DNA of 64,000 nt from assembly GCF_030209435.1 (NCBI RefSeq), contig NZ_JARVRX010000006.1, forward strand, positions 61,837-125,836, written 5' to 3'. Numbering within the stretch: position 1 is the first letter of the stretch; each line of letters begins with the position of its first letter. The translations under genes were made by a program, and so were the position numbers. Origin of the DNA: Mycolicibacterium sp. lyk4-40-TYG-92. GTDB lineage: Bacteria; Actinomycetota; Actinomycetes; Mycobacteriales; Mycobacteriaceae. Shown in pieces: positions 8,669 through 16,159 of this stretch. The notes beneath the pieces are model-generated. The model did no database searches, was not told the origin of the DNA, and saw only the letters and a list, made by a program, of their open reading frames with translations.

Positions 8669-9161
8669 GTAGGTAAGAGTCGCCACCGGCATGTAACCCG
8701 CCGACGCGCCGACCACGCATGCCGATTGCGCTGGGAATCAACAACGCGCATCCCCAGGGGACGCCCACCCAGAACGGCCAGAAGTATCCGGCGCCGGTGG
8801 CGAGCCAGATCGCGAGGCACAGCAGGTTCACCGCGACCCACGGCATCCACATGATGACGACCCATGCCGGAATCGTCTGTTTCCGTTCCCGTTTCGGTTC
8901 ACCTCGCGCATCGGATCGCGGTAGGTCCGAGACGATTCCGGCGAGTTCGCCACGGGTTTCGGCCCGGTAGAGCCGCAGCAGGCGCGTGTCGTATTCCGTG
9001 AGGGTCAGCCGGCCGTCGGCGACGGCATGGGTGAGCCGGCGAGAAACGGCTTCGCGGTCGGCATCGCCGACCCGCACATGACTGCCGAGCGTATCGGTCG
9101 CGACACCGCCGGCACTGTGCCGCGGCGGCTCGGGAAACGTGAGGTTCTCATGGTGATCCAC
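8655..9161 (-). CDS. DUF1707 domain protein with two membrane helices
   Basis: 168 aa. Residues about 28-80 (HVRVGDADREAVSRRL, GRLTLTEYDTRL, ELAGIVSDLP) are the DUF1707 (SHOCT-like) domain common in actinobacteria. A basic linker and two hydrophobic segments (around WVVIMWMPWVAVNLLCL and FWPFWVGVPWGCALLIP) follow, so the C-terminus is in the membrane and DUF1707 faces the cytoplasm. GTG 9161 has GGAG 8 nt upstream. Function of the family is unknown. The promoter region contains a striking double palindrome, so expression is probably tightly repressed. Confidence 0.85.
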   Translation of the reverse strand: MDHHENLTFPEPPRHSAGGVATDTLGSHVRVGDADREAVSRRLTHAVADGRLTLTEYDTRLLRLYRAETRGELAGIVSDLPRSDARGEPKRERKQTIPAWVVIMWMPWVAVNLLCLAIWLATGAGYFWPFWVGVPWGCALLIPSAIGMRGRRVGGLHAGGDSYLPQRL

Positions 9162-9177
9162 GGTGGAGCTCCAATCG

Positions 9178-9215
9178 CCATAACGGTGTTATAGATATTC
9201 ATAACACCGTTATGG
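9178..9215. promoter_or_regulatory. Double ATAAC-N3-GTTAT operator upstream of the DUF1707 gene
   Basis: Two 15-bp arms (ccataacggtgttat and its exact complement) are separated by 8 nt. Each arm itself contains a symmetric ATAAC-N3-GTTAT core, so this is a pair of dyad sites in mirror orientation. It lies 17-54 bp upstream of the GTG of the DUF1707 gene. This is typical of a TetR- or PadR-like repressor site; no regulator gene adjoins it. Confidence 0.65.
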
Positions 9216-9549
9216 ATCGATGGCAAGGGATATTCAGCGGGACACACAAGGTGAAGACATCAGCTACAAAGGCCACGCGGGACGCACCGCCGTGGAGCTG
9301 GACGCCGATTGCCACTCCCCTGAGCAATCGGTTTGCGGCACAATCGAACCCGACAGTCGAAGCGGTTCAGGTCGGCACCGGTCCCGCAGAATCGGCGCAC
9401 ATATATACCCGCCGGTGAACGACGCCAAACATGTTATTTGCCACACCGACGGACAGGGTGCGTCCTACTAGGTTTGGTGCAGCGGGCAGCAAAAGCGCCG
9501 ATAGTATTTGGACTGTCGGCTCACGTGTGTGAGCCCCTCGGAGGTGACA
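9216..9549. other. Intergenic region before the STAS gene
   Basis: 334 bp without a convincing gene. Two short overlapping frames of 68 and 83 codons begin just after the palindrome but lack family motifs and hydrophobic segments, so I do not call them. The region should hold the promoter of the STAS/anti-sigma pair; I see no clean GGGTA-type box. Confidence 0.5.
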
Positions 9550-9933
9550 ATGACAGGCCAGCCAGTCCAGGGAAGCGGTAACTCTGCCGCGGAGAGCTGC
9601 GCAGTCGAACAGAGTCAGATCGGCGCCGTCAGCGTCGTCACGGTGTCCGGAACGGTGGACATGCTCACCGCTCCGCAGCTGGAATCCGCGCTGAGCCCGG
9701 CGGCTGTCGGCACCGCGCAGGCGGTCGTCGTCGATCTGAGCGCGGTGGACTTCCTGGCCTCGGCCGGGATGGGCGTGCTGGTGGCGGCACATGCGGACTT
9801 GGCGCCGGCGATTCGGCTCGTCATCGTCGCCGATGGCCCCACCACCAGTCGGCCGCTCAAGCTGGTCGGCATCGCCGACCTGATCGAGCTGTTCGCTACG
9901 CGAGACGAGGCCCTCGCGGCCGTCACCGCCTAG
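9550..9933 (+). CDS. STAS-domain anti-anti-sigma factor
   Basis: 127 aa SpoIIAA/RsbV-like protein. The STAS fold is shown by VVTVSGTVDMLTAPQLE, VVVDLSAVDFLASAGMGVL and the C-terminal VGIADLIELFATRDEAL. The Ser in DFLASAGM is at the position phosphorylated by anti-sigma kinases. ATG 9550 has GGAGGTG 4 nt upstream. The next gene, 41 bp on, encodes an RsbW-like ATPase, the expected partner. Dephosphorylated STAS protein would bind the anti-sigma factor and release a sigma factor, probably the SigF encoded nearby. Confidence 0.9.
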   Translation: MTGQPVQGSGNSAAESCAVEQSQIGAVSVVTVSGTVDMLTAPQLESALSPAAVGTAQAVVVDLSAVDFLASAGMGVLVAAHADLAPAIRLVIVADGPTTSRPLKLVGIADLIELFATRDEALAAVTA

Positions 9934-9974
9934 AGCGGTCCTTGTCAATCGGAAGGTAGGTCGAGCAGGTCGCT

Positions 9975-10436
9975 ATGACGGAGCCGGACCAGTCTAGCAG
10001 CGGGGCACGTTTCAGTAGAACGAACGTGGTGGCAATCCCCGAACATGCGGCAGCCGTCCGTCAGGAGTTCTCGACCTGGCTGACGGGGCACCTCGCACTG
10101 GACCGGGTCAAAGCGAGCGACATCGTGCTTGCCGTCAACGAGGCGTTGGCCAACGCCGTCGAGGCCGCGTATGCCGATGCGCCGTCTCCCGGCGTTATGC
10201 ACGTGCACGCCGACTTCGACCGCGGGTCAGGTCTGCTGTCCGTCACCGTGGCTGACGAGGGCACGTGGCGCCCCGCCACAGCACAGCTCGCGAACTCTGC
10301 CCGAGGACGCGGAATTCCGTTGATGCAGGCGTTGACCGATCGTGCGTCGATCGAGTCGACCGATGCCGGCACGCAGGTGCGCCTGCAATGGGATGCCGTC
10401 GAAACCGCCGCCGCCGATGCGGCCGGCAGCGCGTGA
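9975..10436 (+). CDS. RsbW-like anti-sigma serine kinase (GHKL ATPase)
   Basis: 153 aa with an intact GHKL fold: N-box VNEALANAVEAAY, G1 box DEGTWRP, and GRGIPLMQALTD as G2. This is the anti-sigma/HPK-like serine kinase family that phosphorylates STAS antagonists. It follows the STAS gene in the same direction and is probably co-transcribed. Unlike the second RsbW of the window (14552-14998) it keeps the N-box Asn. It ends 2 bp from the convergent receiver gene, so the two units are tail to tail. Its sigma target is not fixed by position. Confidence 0.88.
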   Translation: MTEPDQSSSGARFSRTNVVAIPEHAAAVRQEFSTWLTGHLALDRVKASDIVLAVNEALANAVEAAYADAPSPGVMHVHADFDRGSGLLSVTVADEGTWRPATAQLANSARGRGIPLMQALTDRASIESTDAGTQVRLQWDAVETAAADAAGSA

Positions 10437-10438
10437 CA

Positions 10439-10885
10439 TCAGGGCTGCGGCAGCCGCACCACCTGGACGAAGAACTCGTCGATCTCCCGCACCGCCTTCA
10501 TGAACTGATCGAGGTCGACCGGCTTGGTCACGTAGGCGTTCGCATGCAGTTTGTAGCTGCGCAGGATGTCCTCCTCGGCCGAGGAGGTGGTGAGGACCAC
10601 GACCGGGATGTGACACAAGTTGGCGTCGGACTTGATCGCCTCCAGCAGCTGCCTGCCGTCGTACTTCGGCAGATTCAGGTCGAGCAGGATGAGGTCCGGA
10701 GTCGGGGCGCCCGCATGGATGCCGCGCCGGTAGAGGAAATCCAGACCTTCTTGACCGTCGCGGGCGACATGCAGAGTGTTCTTGATCTTGTTGTCCGCGA
10801 ACGCTTCACGGGTGATCAGCTCGTCCCCCGGATCGTCCTCGACCAACAGGATGTCGACGACTCGGCCGGCTGACGACGCGTTCAT
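10439..10885 (-). CDS. Stand-alone receiver protein (Rcp1-type), copy 1
   Basis: 148 aa single-domain response regulator without an output domain. The acidic pair is in ILLVEDDPGDELITREAF, the phospho-acceptor Asp in DLILLDLNLPKYDG, Thr in VVVLTTSS and Lys in AYVTKPVDL. This layout is that of receivers paired with phytochrome-like or HWE kinases. The start codon overlaps the stop of the kinase gene upstream (ATGA). It is highly similar over its length to the receiver at 16856-17302. It probably relays phosphate from the kinase to the PP2C/SigF switch encoded alongside. Confidence 0.93.
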   Translation of the reverse strand: MNASSAGRVVDILLVEDDPGDELITREAFADNKIKNTLHVARDGQEGLDFLYRRGIHAGAPTPDLILLDLNLPKYDGRQLLEAIKSDANLCHIPVVVLTTSSAEEDILRSYKLHANAYVTKPVDLDQFMKAVREIDEFFVQVVRLPQP

Positions 10886-12459
10886 GGATGACTTCCTTCC
10901 GGCTGCTCTGCTGCGATGACGTTCGGTTCGGTGGTCGGGGTGGCCGGCAACGTGAACACGAACCGCGTGCCATCGGTGTACGACGTGTCGATCCCGATGG
11001 TGCCGCCGTGATGTTCGACGATCTTCTTGCACAGCGCCAATCCGATACCGGTACCGCTGTAGGCATCGCGGCCGTGCAGTCGCTGAAAGATGACGAACAC
11101 CTTGTCCACGAACTCTTCGGCAATCCCTATACCGTTGTCCGTGACCGTGAATACCCAGTCGTCGGCATTCTCACCCGTTCCCATTGTGCAGTCGATCACG
11201 ATCCGGGGCACTCGACCCTCGCGCCGGAACTTCACCGCGTTGCCGATCAGGTTCTGCCACAGCATCGTGAAGAGCGTGGGGTCGCCGTCGACGCGCGGCA
11301 GGCCGGCGGGCGGCATCACGATCTCGGCTCCGGACTCAGAGAGCGAGGTCGCGAGGTTCTGCATGGCCGACGCAACAGCCTCGCCCAGGTCGACCTCCGT
11401 GTGCGTGGCGTTGATCCGGCCCACGCGGGAGAACGTGAGCAGGTCGTTGATCAGCACCTGCATGCGCTTGGCGCCGTCGACCGCGAAGTTGATGTACTCC
11501 ACGCCGCGCTCGTCGAGCTGGTCACCGTACCGTTTCTCGAGCAGCTGACAGAAGGACGCCACCTTGCGCAGCGGCTCCTGCAGATCGTGCGACGCCACGT
11601 AGGCGAACTGTTCGAGTTCGGCGTTGGAGCGACGCAATTCTTCGGCCTGCTCATCGAGAGCCAGTCGGGCGAACTGGGACGCTTCGAGTTCGTCGACGAT
11701 GCGCTGCCGCATCTCCTCGACGTCGACGGCGATCGCGCGAATGTCCGTGGGCCCCTGGGGAACTATGCGCTCATCGAAGTTGCCCTGCGTGATGCGGCGG
11801 CAGGCCGCGGCGAGTGCGCCGAGCGGGCGGGTGACCGAACTGCGCACCAGCATGGCCAGCACCACCGCCATGATGATGAAGGCACCGACCATGGTGGCCA
11901 GGACTCGGTCCCGCCACGTGCGGATGGACGTCAGCCGGGCGATATCGGCGTCGCGCGCCTGTTCCAGGTGCCGGTTCTGCGCGTCGAAGAGCGTGCGGAG
12001 GTTGTCGAACTCTTTCTTGCCCTCCTCGTTGGTACGGCTGTCGACGACGGCCGGATGTCCCACGACGACACTGGCTATCAGCGGCTCGGCGTAGGTGCTG
12101 CGCCAGGTACCGGCGGCGCGTTCGATCGCATCGAGGTCGGCGATGAGGGCGTCACGATCCCCCAGCAATGTCCTGATCTTCTGCGCCGCAGCCGTTTCAG
12201 CGCGTTGCCCGTCCTCGTATGGCGCCAGGAACTGCCTGTCTGCGGCGCTCGCATAACCGCGGACCGAGGTTTCTTGATCACGCAGTCCGGCCTGCAAGCG
12301 GTAGGCGGCCACACGGGCCGGTTGCAGGTGCTCGATCAGTTCGGTCGACACGGTGTCGGTTCGGCTCATCAAGAGCGCACCGCCGACAGCACCGGAGAGC
12401 ACCACCACGCCCATCGCGGACAGAACCAGGTTCTGCCAGCCCTGCACCGTCAACTTCAT
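10882..12459 (-). CDS. Membrane sensor histidine kinase (CHASE3-like, HAMP, HisKA, HATPase)
   Basis: 525 aa. A first membrane helix lies at about residues 10-30 and a second at about 190-210, enclosing a helical extracytoplasmic sensor of the CHASE3 type. HAMP follows (SVTRPLGALAAACRRI), then a coiled linker and HisKA with YVASHDLQEPLRKVASF (phospho-acceptor His). The ATPase domain has N-box NLIGNAVKFR, G1 DNGIGIAEEF and G2 YSGTGIGLALCKKI. Both ends overlap neighbours by ATGA, so PP2C, kinase and receiver are one coupled operon. The architecture matches kinases that work with Rcp1-like receivers. The signal is unknown, probably envelope or osmotic stress. Confidence 0.93.
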   Translation of the reverse strand: MKLTVQGWQNLVLSAMGVVVLSGAVGGALLMSRTDTVSTELIEHLQPARVAAYRLQAGLRDQETSVRGYASAADRQFLAPYEDGQRAETAAAQKIRTLLGDRDALIADLDAIERAAGTWRSTYAEPLIASVVVGHPAVVDSRTNEEGKKEFDNLRTLFDAQNRHLEQARDADIARLTSIRTWRDRVLATMVGAFIIMAVVLAMLVRSSVTRPLGALAAACRRITQGNFDERIVPQGPTDIRAIAVDVEEMRQRIVDELEASQFARLALDEQAEELRRSNAELEQFAYVASHDLQEPLRKVASFCQLLEKRYGDQLDERGVEYINFAVDGAKRMQVLINDLLTFSRVGRINATHTEVDLGEAVASAMQNLATSLSESGAEIVMPPAGLPRVDGDPTLFTMLWQNLIGNAVKFRREGRVPRIVIDCTMGTGENADDWVFTVTDNGIGIAEEFVDKVFVIFQRLHGRDAYSGTGIGLALCKKIVEHHGGTIGIDTSYTDGTRFVFTLPATPTTEPNVIAAEQPEGSHP

Positions 12460-13649
12460 CGAACCGAGCGCTCCACTCGAATGACGGCGATGTCGTCGGT
12501 CAGCCCGCCGAACGGCTCGGCCCGCGTCTCCGTCTCACTGATCAGCGCCTTGACGAACTCGGTCCCGGGCAGCCGCGCCAAGGAGCGGGCGGCCGCCAGC
12601 AGTCCGTCCTCCCCGAGACGTTCGCCCCCAGCCCCTGCGGGTCCCTCGAACAGCCCGTCCGTCAGCAGCATCAAGCCGTCGCCCGGCTGCAGCTGCAACC
12701 GATTGACGGGCCATTCCCTGGCTCCGAGGCCCAGTGCCTGGCCGGCGGTCGGTTCGAGCCAGTCGACGGTGCCCGTGCCGTGCATGAGCAAGCCGGGATG
12801 TCCCGCCCGCACCACGTCGAACTGCCCGGTATCGGGCGCCAGTGCCACACTCAGCAGCGTCGCGAAGGTGCCGCGGCTGGGGCGCTCGGTGGTCAGGATG
12901 CGGTCGAGCTGACGCATCCGTTCATTGCCTCGCAGACCGGCGAAAGTCAGTGCACGCCAGCCGATTCGCAGCGCCACGCCCAACGCGGCTTCGTCCGGTC
13001 CGTGGCCGGCGACGTCACCGATCATGACGTGCACCGTGCGGTCGGGTGTCTGCACGACGTCGTAGAAGTCGCCCCCGATCAGAGCATCGCGCCGGCTAGG
13101 CAAGGACTGTGTGACGATCTCGACGCCGGGGTTGTCCAGAAGCAGCGGAGAGGGCAACAGGCCCCGCTCCAACCGGGCATTCTCCTGAGCGCGCAGTCGG
13201 CTGGCATGCAGATCCACCGCGGTGACCTCGGCGCGCTTGCGTTCGATCGCATAGAGCACCGCACGGCGCAGCGTGTCCGGGTCGACTCGGCCCTTCACCA
13301 GGTAGTCCTGCGCGCCGGACGCCATGGCAGAAACACCGAAATGCTCGTCGTTCAGACCGGTGAGAACGACGATCGGCACGCTCGGCGCCAGGGCGCCCAA
13401 GCGATAGAGCGCGTCGACGCCGCCGGCGTCGGGCAGGTGCAGGTCGAGTAGCACGCAGTCCGGACGGATCGCTTCCAGCGCGGCCGCCGCCTGGGTCAAT
13501 GTGGACGCCCAGTGGAAGTCGATGTCGATCGCGGCGTCGGCGATCAACTCCTCGACCAGCAAGGCATCACCGCGGTCGTCTTCCACCAGTAGCAGCGACA
13601 GCGGTCGATCTCCCGTCGGCCCCGACTTCGGGGAAGTCGAGCGGTTCAT
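12456..13649 (-). CDS. Receiver-PP2C phosphatase (RsbU/SpoIIE-type)
   Basis: About 397 aa. The N-terminal receiver (LLLVEDDRGDALLVEEL, phospho-Asp in CVLLDLHLP, Lys in DYLVKGR) is joined by a helical linker to a PP2C/SpoIIE phosphatase. The phosphatase has metal-binding motifs GGDFYDVV, IGDVAGHGPDEA, LTDGLFEG and TDDIAVIRV. Such proteins dephosphorylate STAS anti-anti-sigma factors when their receiver is phosphorylated, turning a sigma factor on. ATG 13649 has GCGGAG 6 nt upstream; ATG 13667 and TTG 13673 are possible but poorly supported. It is first in the operon with the kinase and receiver and lies next to sigF. Confidence 0.9.
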   Translation of the reverse strand: MNRSTSPKSGPTGDRPLSLLLVEDDRGDALLVEELIADAAIDIDFHWASTLTQAAAALEAIRPDCVLLDLHLPDAGGVDALYRLGALAPSVPIVVLTGLNDEHFGVSAMASGAQDYLVKGRVDPDTLRRAVLYAIERKRAEVTAVDLHASRLRAQENARLERGLLPSPLLLDNPGVEIVTQSLPSRRDALIGGDFYDVVQTPDRTVHVMIGDVAGHGPDEAALGVALRIGWRALTFAGLRGNERMRQLDRILTTERPSRGTFATLLSVALAPDTGQFDVVRAGHPGLLMHGTGTVDWLEPTAGQALGLGAREWPVNRLQLQPGDGLMLLTDGLFEGPAGAGGERLGEDGLLAAARSLARLPGTEFVKALISETETRAEPFGGLTDDIAVIRVERSVR

Positions 13650-13805
13650 CCGCGGCTCCGCCGGCATGGACAAGTGGTCACATCCTTCGCCAAGGGGCCA
13701 CCTACCTCGTGCTGACCATCTTGTTTCGCTGTGCTTACCGTCGCGGACGTTACCAGTTGGTCCATACCGCTCCGGTCCATTGGCGCGCTCCGCACGCCGC
13801 CGGAG

Positions 13806-14555
13806 CTACTCCAGCTTCTCCCGAAGCTGTGCCAGGGTTTTCGCCAGCAACCGCGAAACGTGCATCTGGGAGATGCCCACCTTGGCGGCGATCTGGGATT
13901 GCGTCATCGATTCGAAGAATCGCAACACCAGCACGGTCCGCTCGCGCTCCGGCAGTTCGTCCAGCAGCGGCCGGAGCGCCTCGCGATACTCGACCTTCTC
14001 CAAGCCAGGGTCGACGTCACCCAGCGTCTCGGCGAGGGACGGGCGCTCCTCGCTCCCCGCTGCCCCATCGATCGAGGTGGTTTTGTATGAGCTTCCGGCC
14101 ATCAGACCGTCGAGGACCTCGTCGCGATCGATCCCCAGCTCAACGGCCAGCTCCGAGGCAGTAGGCGCGCGCCCGAGGCGTTGCGACATCTCGGCGCTGG
14201 CCGTGCCGATCTGCAGGTGCAGCTCTTTCATCCGCCGGGGGACTTTGACCGACCAACTGTTGTCGCGGAAGTGCCGGCGCAACTCCCCCATGATCGTGGG
14301 GACCGCGAAAGAGGCGAAGTCCGAGCCCATCTCGACGTCAAAACGCTTCACCGCGTTGATGAGGCCGATGCGTGCGACCTGCAGCAGATCGTCGCGCGCC
14401 TCGCCCTTGCCCTCGAAGCGCCGCGCGATGTGGTCGGCCAAAGGCAGACAGCGCTCGATGATCGCGTCGCGCTGCGCGATGTAGTCAGCTGAACCCTCGG
14501 TCGTCCTCTGGAGCTGACGGAACATCTCGAGAACGTCCGCATACTCCGCCGTCAC
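13806..14555 (-). CDS. sigF: RNA polymerase sigma factor SigF (SigB/F/G family)
   Basis: 249 aa stress sigma factor. Region 2 has LPLADHIARRFEGKGEARDD and DLLQVARIGLINAVKRFD, then PTIMGELRRHFRDNSWSVKV. Region 3 includes LGRAPTASELAVELGI. Region 4 has LPERERTVLVLRFFESMTQ and the helix-turn-helix QIAAKVGISQMHVSRLLAK. The GTG start overlaps the rsbW stop (GTGA), the usual coupling of SigF to its anti-sigma factor. The longer open frame upstream lies inside rsbW. An autoregulatory SigF-type promoter precedes rsbW. The neighbours do not include the lat/chaB genes I associate with the principal mycobacterial sigF locus, so this may be a paralogue. Confidence 0.95.
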   Translation of the reverse strand: MTAEYADVLEMFRQLQRTTEGSADYIAQRDAIIERCLPLADHIARRFEGKGEARDDLLQVARIGLINAVKRFDVEMGSDFASFAVPTIMGELRRHFRDNSWSVKVPRRMKELHLQIGTASAEMSQRLGRAPTASELAVELGIDRDEVLDGLMAGSSYKTTSIDGAAGSEERPSLAETLGDVDPGLEKVEYREALRPLLDELPERERTVLVLRFFESMTQSQIAAKVGISQMHVSRLLAKTLAQLREKLE

Positions 14556-14998
14556 CGCTGCAGACTCACTCGTCTCGAGGTCAACGAAACACCCAGCACC
14601 TGGGTGCCGTCGATAGCCGGCTCGTCGGCGAAGGTCGATACCTCGTCGGCCAGCGAGTTGAGCACGTGCCAACTGAAACTGTCCGGCTTCACCACCGCGG
14701 TGCCGCGGCTGTCATCGGCAATGCACGTCGCCGAAGCACGAATCACCACAGCGTCATTGGCCGGATCGACAACGACCCGCAGGCTCGACCCCGGCACCGC
14801 GGCCCGGATGAGACCGGTACACGCCTCGTCGACCGCCAGCCGGATATCGGCGATGGCATCCAGATCGAAATCTTCGAATGCGGCGACCGCAGCCACGAGC
14901 GTCCGCAGGACGGCCAGGCTTTCCGGAGACGCCGCAACGATCAACTCAACAGACCGGTCATTGGACGCCAAGCTGCCCTGCCCCACTGCCTCAACCAC
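14552..14998 (-). CDS. rsbW: Anti-sigma factor RsbW of SigF
   Basis: 148 aa member of the mycobacterial RsbW/UsfX family, holding SigF inactive. It shows VAAFEDFDLDAIADIRLAVDEACTGLI followed by SFSWHVLNSLADEVSTF near the C-terminus. The GHKL N-box reads DEACTG, lacking the usual Asn, so kinase activity may be weak or absent; compare the intact N-box at 9975-10436. GTG 14998 has GGAGG 6 nt upstream. The longer ATG at 15061 falls inside the SigF-type promoter and upstream of its expected transcription start, so it is rejected. Stop and sigF start overlap. Confidence 0.9.
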   Translation of the reverse strand: MVEAVGQGSLASNDRSVELIVAASPESLAVLRTLVAAVAAFEDFDLDAIADIRLAVDEACTGLIRAAVPGSSLRVVVDPANDAVVIRASATCIADDSRGTAVVKPDSFSWHVLNSLADEVSTFADEPAIDGTQVLGVSLTSRRVSLQR

Positions 14999-15046
14999 GT
15001 ATTTCCTCCAGCGTCCCTGTGCAGGCCACTCCACGTCGCACCCTGA

Positions 15047-15073
15047 GTACCCATTGTCCATACCTGTTCAAAC
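15047..15073 (-). promoter_or_regulatory. SigF-type promoter of rsbW-sigF
   Basis: On the minus strand GTTT, 17 nt, then GGGTAC: the mycobacterial SigF consensus (GTTT-N15-17-GGGTA). The transcript would start near 15040, about 42 nt before the GTG of rsbW. This implies positive autoregulation of sigF. Confidence 0.75.
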
Positions 15074-15249
15074 AAACGTGCATCGCCCGCCACCTCCCGC
15101 TGTCGGCGGGGGCAGTACCCGAAGGTGGGCGACGCTGTCCGCCCGCTTCGCCGCCTGCGCGGCCGTTCGATTCATCCTGTGCCGCAGGCTATTTCGATTA
15201 GTCGTGGCAGCTCTCGAACGCCACGGCGACCGCATCGACACGCAGCCGG

Positions 15250-15405
15250 CTAATACCAGTAGCGGCGGCCGGCGATCTGCCGTCCGGTCGCCCCAAGCAG
15301 CCAAAAAACCGCGCCCACCACCAGCACGACCACGCCGGCCACCCACAAGGGGTAGGTGTTGAAGATCAGCCCGAGAGCAAGCAATACAGCCCCGACCAGA
15401 ATCAT
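15250..15405 (-). CDS. Small membrane protein, DUF6131-like, copy 1
   Basis: 51 aa. Two hydrophobic helices (MILVGAVLLALGLIF and VAGVVVLVVGAVFWLLGA) are followed by a short basic tail GRQIAGRRYWY. It has the same length and layout as the protein at 20675-20830 (shared VVxGAVxWxLGAxGRxxAGR). ATG 15405 has AAAGAGG just upstream. A SigF-type promoter lies about 80 bp upstream, so it is a probable general-stress gene. No function is known for this family; a role in membrane stress tolerance is a guess from its regulation. Confidence 0.85.
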   Translation of the reverse strand: MILVGAVLLALGLIFNTYPLWVAGVVVLVVGAVFWLLGATGRQIAGRRYWY

Positions 15406-15485
15406 GGTGCCTCTTTCCGTTGTGGGCAGTGCACGTCGTTTCAGCCTGCCCCGTCTGACCCTGCCGGTCAGTCGGCAGTCCTTCC

Positions 15486-15512
15486 GTACCCAAGGCGGTC
15501 AGCTGCCCAAAC
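15486..15512 (-). promoter_or_regulatory. SigF-type promoter of the DUF6131-like gene
   Basis: Minus-strand GTTT, 17 nt, GGGTAC. Expected transcription start is near 15479, giving a leader of about 75 nt before ATG 15405. Confidence 0.72.
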
Positions 15513-15585
15513 ATCTCGGAAACGGTCAGCGGAATGCCCTGTGGGGCACCCACATCCGGGTGTGGCGTAGATCGCAATAGTCGCC

Positions 15586-15611
15586 GTTTGACGTGCGCCG
15601 GAGCTGGGAAT
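15586..15611 (+). promoter_or_regulatory. Possible variant SigF box before CsbD copy 1
   Basis: GTTT, 16 nt, GGGAAT. It differs from GGGTA by one base. The paralogue at 22253 has GTTT, 16 nt, GGAAAT at a matching distance from its start, which is the main reason to list it. Confidence 0.4.
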
Positions 15612-15675
15612 TCTCGGCAGGCGTGGGGAACGGTTCTCCGTGCGATCATCCGATCCGTAAGCGGAAGGTTTAGCC

Positions 15676-15921
15676 ATGAGCGAGGACAAGAACACCGGAC
15701 CCGAGGAAGCCATCCGGGGCGTCGTCGAAGGCGTCAAGGGTAAGGCCAAGGAAGTCATCGGCACTGTGGCCGGACGTGACGACCTTGTCCGTGAAGGCCA
15801 GGCTCAGCAGGACAAGGCCGACGCGCAGCGCGACGCCGCGAAGAAGGAAGCTGAGGCGGACGCCGCACGCGCGGGCGCCAAGGCTGCTGAGGCACGCGAG
15901 CGAGCCGAGCAGCAGAACTAG
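15676..15921 (+). CDS. CsbD-like stress protein, copy 1
   Basis: 81 aa, highly charged and soluble. The N-terminal half carries the CsbD core (GPEEAIRGVVEGVKGKAKEV, IGTVAGRDDLVREGQAQQDK); the C-terminal half is a long Ala/Lys/Glu/Arg helix that looks coiled-coil. The family is induced by general stress sigma factors in many bacteria, but its biochemical role is unknown. ATG 15676 follows GGAAGG. It is nearly identical through residue 65 to the protein at 22253-22501. It lies between the DUF6131-like gene and a probable SigF-dependent gene and ends before a strong hairpin. Confidence 0.9.
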   Translation: MSEDKNTGPEEAIRGVVEGVKGKAKEVIGTVAGRDDLVREGQAQQDKADAQRDAAKKEAEADAARAGAKAAEARERAEQQN

Positions 15922-15948
15922 GCGAGGCTCAGACCACAGCACAGCCAA

Positions 15949-15981
15949 CGGCCCAGTCCAGCGAACTGCTGGACTGGGCCG
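15949..15981 (+). terminator. Terminator after CsbD copy 1
   Basis: Perfect 14-bp stem (arm cggcccagtccagc) with a 5-nt loop, 28 nt after the CsbD stop. Confidence 0.85.
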
Positions 15982-16081
15982 CTCGTCTGTGCACCAGCTC
16001 CATCCGGAAAGCATTGCTTTGAAACAGCTTTCGGTACACCACCGACGGCGGCGCGCGCAAGACAGGCCCCACCATCTGAGT

Positions 16082-16106
16082 GTTTGCCGCTCGAATGGAG
16101 CGGGTA
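16082..16106 (+). promoter_or_regulatory. SigF-type promoter of the 16160 gene
   Basis: GTTT at 16082-16085, 16 nt, GGGTA at 16102-16106. Expected start is near 16114, about 46 nt before ATG 16160. Confidence 0.75.
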
Positions 16107-16159
16107 ACTGTCAAGTCAGCTGACGCACTCGCGCGTTGCCCGACTCAAAGGAATCAGGG

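Noticed and set aside
9212..9471. Two overlapping small frames after the double palindrome
   Set aside because: No hydrophobic segment, motif or ribosome site; composition looks non-coding.
10888..12912. 674-codon plus-strand open frame
   Set aside because: Antisense to the kinase and PP2C genes, which have full catalytic motifs.
15068..15649. 193-codon minus-strand open frame over the DUF6131-like gene
   Set aside because: Arg/Pro/Gly-rich with no domain or ribosome site; the 51-aa membrane protein in another frame of the same strand has a family match and a promoter.
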